DNA of 64,000 nucleotides from Meandrina meandrites (taxonomy: Eukaryota > Cnidaria > Anthozoa > Scleractinia > Meandrinidae), in NCBI GenBank assembly GCA_963693305.1, contig OY855915.1, forward strand, positions 3,044,495 to 3,108,494, read 5' to 3'. The position numbers were made by a program, and so were the translations under genes. The notes under the pieces were generated by a model. The model saw only the letters and a list, made by a program, of their open reading frames with translations. It did not search any database and was not told the DNA's origin. Of this stretch, positions 63,858-64,000 are shown piece by piece. Numbering within the stretch: the stretch's first letter is position 1; the number at the start of each line of letters is the position of its first letter.

Positions 63858-64000
63858 CTAGAATGTGACCAGTTAAAATAGAAAATTAATGTGCCAAACA
63901 TAATATAAATGGCTACACAAAATCTCAATATCTATACCGGGCCTTTTCTACAAAATGAAGACCCTGTTGGTTTCGCGTCTGTTGGCATCTGACAAAGCGT
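63858..64000. other. Right edge: KNL1 intron
   Basis: Sequence upstream of the acceptor CATTCTAG at 63858-63859 (minus strand). The remaining N-terminal KNL1 exons must lie beyond base 64000. Confidence 0.6.

Overview
The window looks like nuclear DNA of an anthozoan cnidarian, most probably a stony coral. The evidence is AT-rich sequence, many short exons with GT-AG introns, animal-only genes, and dense cnidarian-style repeats (tRNA-derived SINEs, palindromic MITEs, an APE-type LINE, a Penelope-like fragment, satellites). The genus cannot be fixed from sequence alone.

Layout. (1) 1-3.1 kb: no gene recognised; a 68-bp minisatellite at 1.2-1.9 kb. (2) 3.17-13.61 kb, plus strand: complete 11-exon GORASP2/GRASP55-65 homologue (398 aa) with repeat-filled introns and a YY1-type motif just before its ATG. 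(3) 13.6-17.8 kb: MITEs, a long near-perfect inverted repeat, and about 1 kb of pentanucleotide satellite ending at the stop codon of the next gene. (4) 17.8-22.7 kb, minus strand: complete three-exon PA14-domain beta-1,4-N-acetylgalactosaminyltransferase (B4GALNT3/4-like, 632 aa). (5) 24.1-27.5 kb, minus strand: LINE with an open 1,033-codon ORF. (6) 27.6-45.0 kb, plus strand: three intact tandem first exons of the same transferase family, each with its own ATG, membrane anchor, PA14 domain and phase-2 donor, but only one downstream set of catalytic exons (2 and 3). This is the layout of UGT1A or clustered-protocadherin loci, and is the most novel candidate here. (7) 46.2-47.7 kb: GC-rich satellite of roughly 150-bp units, most carrying a YY1-like ATGGCGGC core. 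(8) 49.4-63.9 kb, minus strand: most of a KNL1 (CASC5/Spc105) kinetochore scaffold, read out over 21 exons: a large exon with about 21 MELT-type repeats and two KI-like motifs, coiled-coil exons, and a C-terminal tandem RWD region. Its N-terminus lies beyond the right edge.

The three gene families are functionally separate: GORASP2 acts in Golgi stacking, the transferases would act in the Golgi lumen on GlcNAc-terminated glycans, and KNL1 acts at the outer kinetochore. Exon edges were placed by eye from splice consensus and reading phase. Where phase closes across consecutive exons confidence is high; two KNL1 boundaries are flagged as uncertain.
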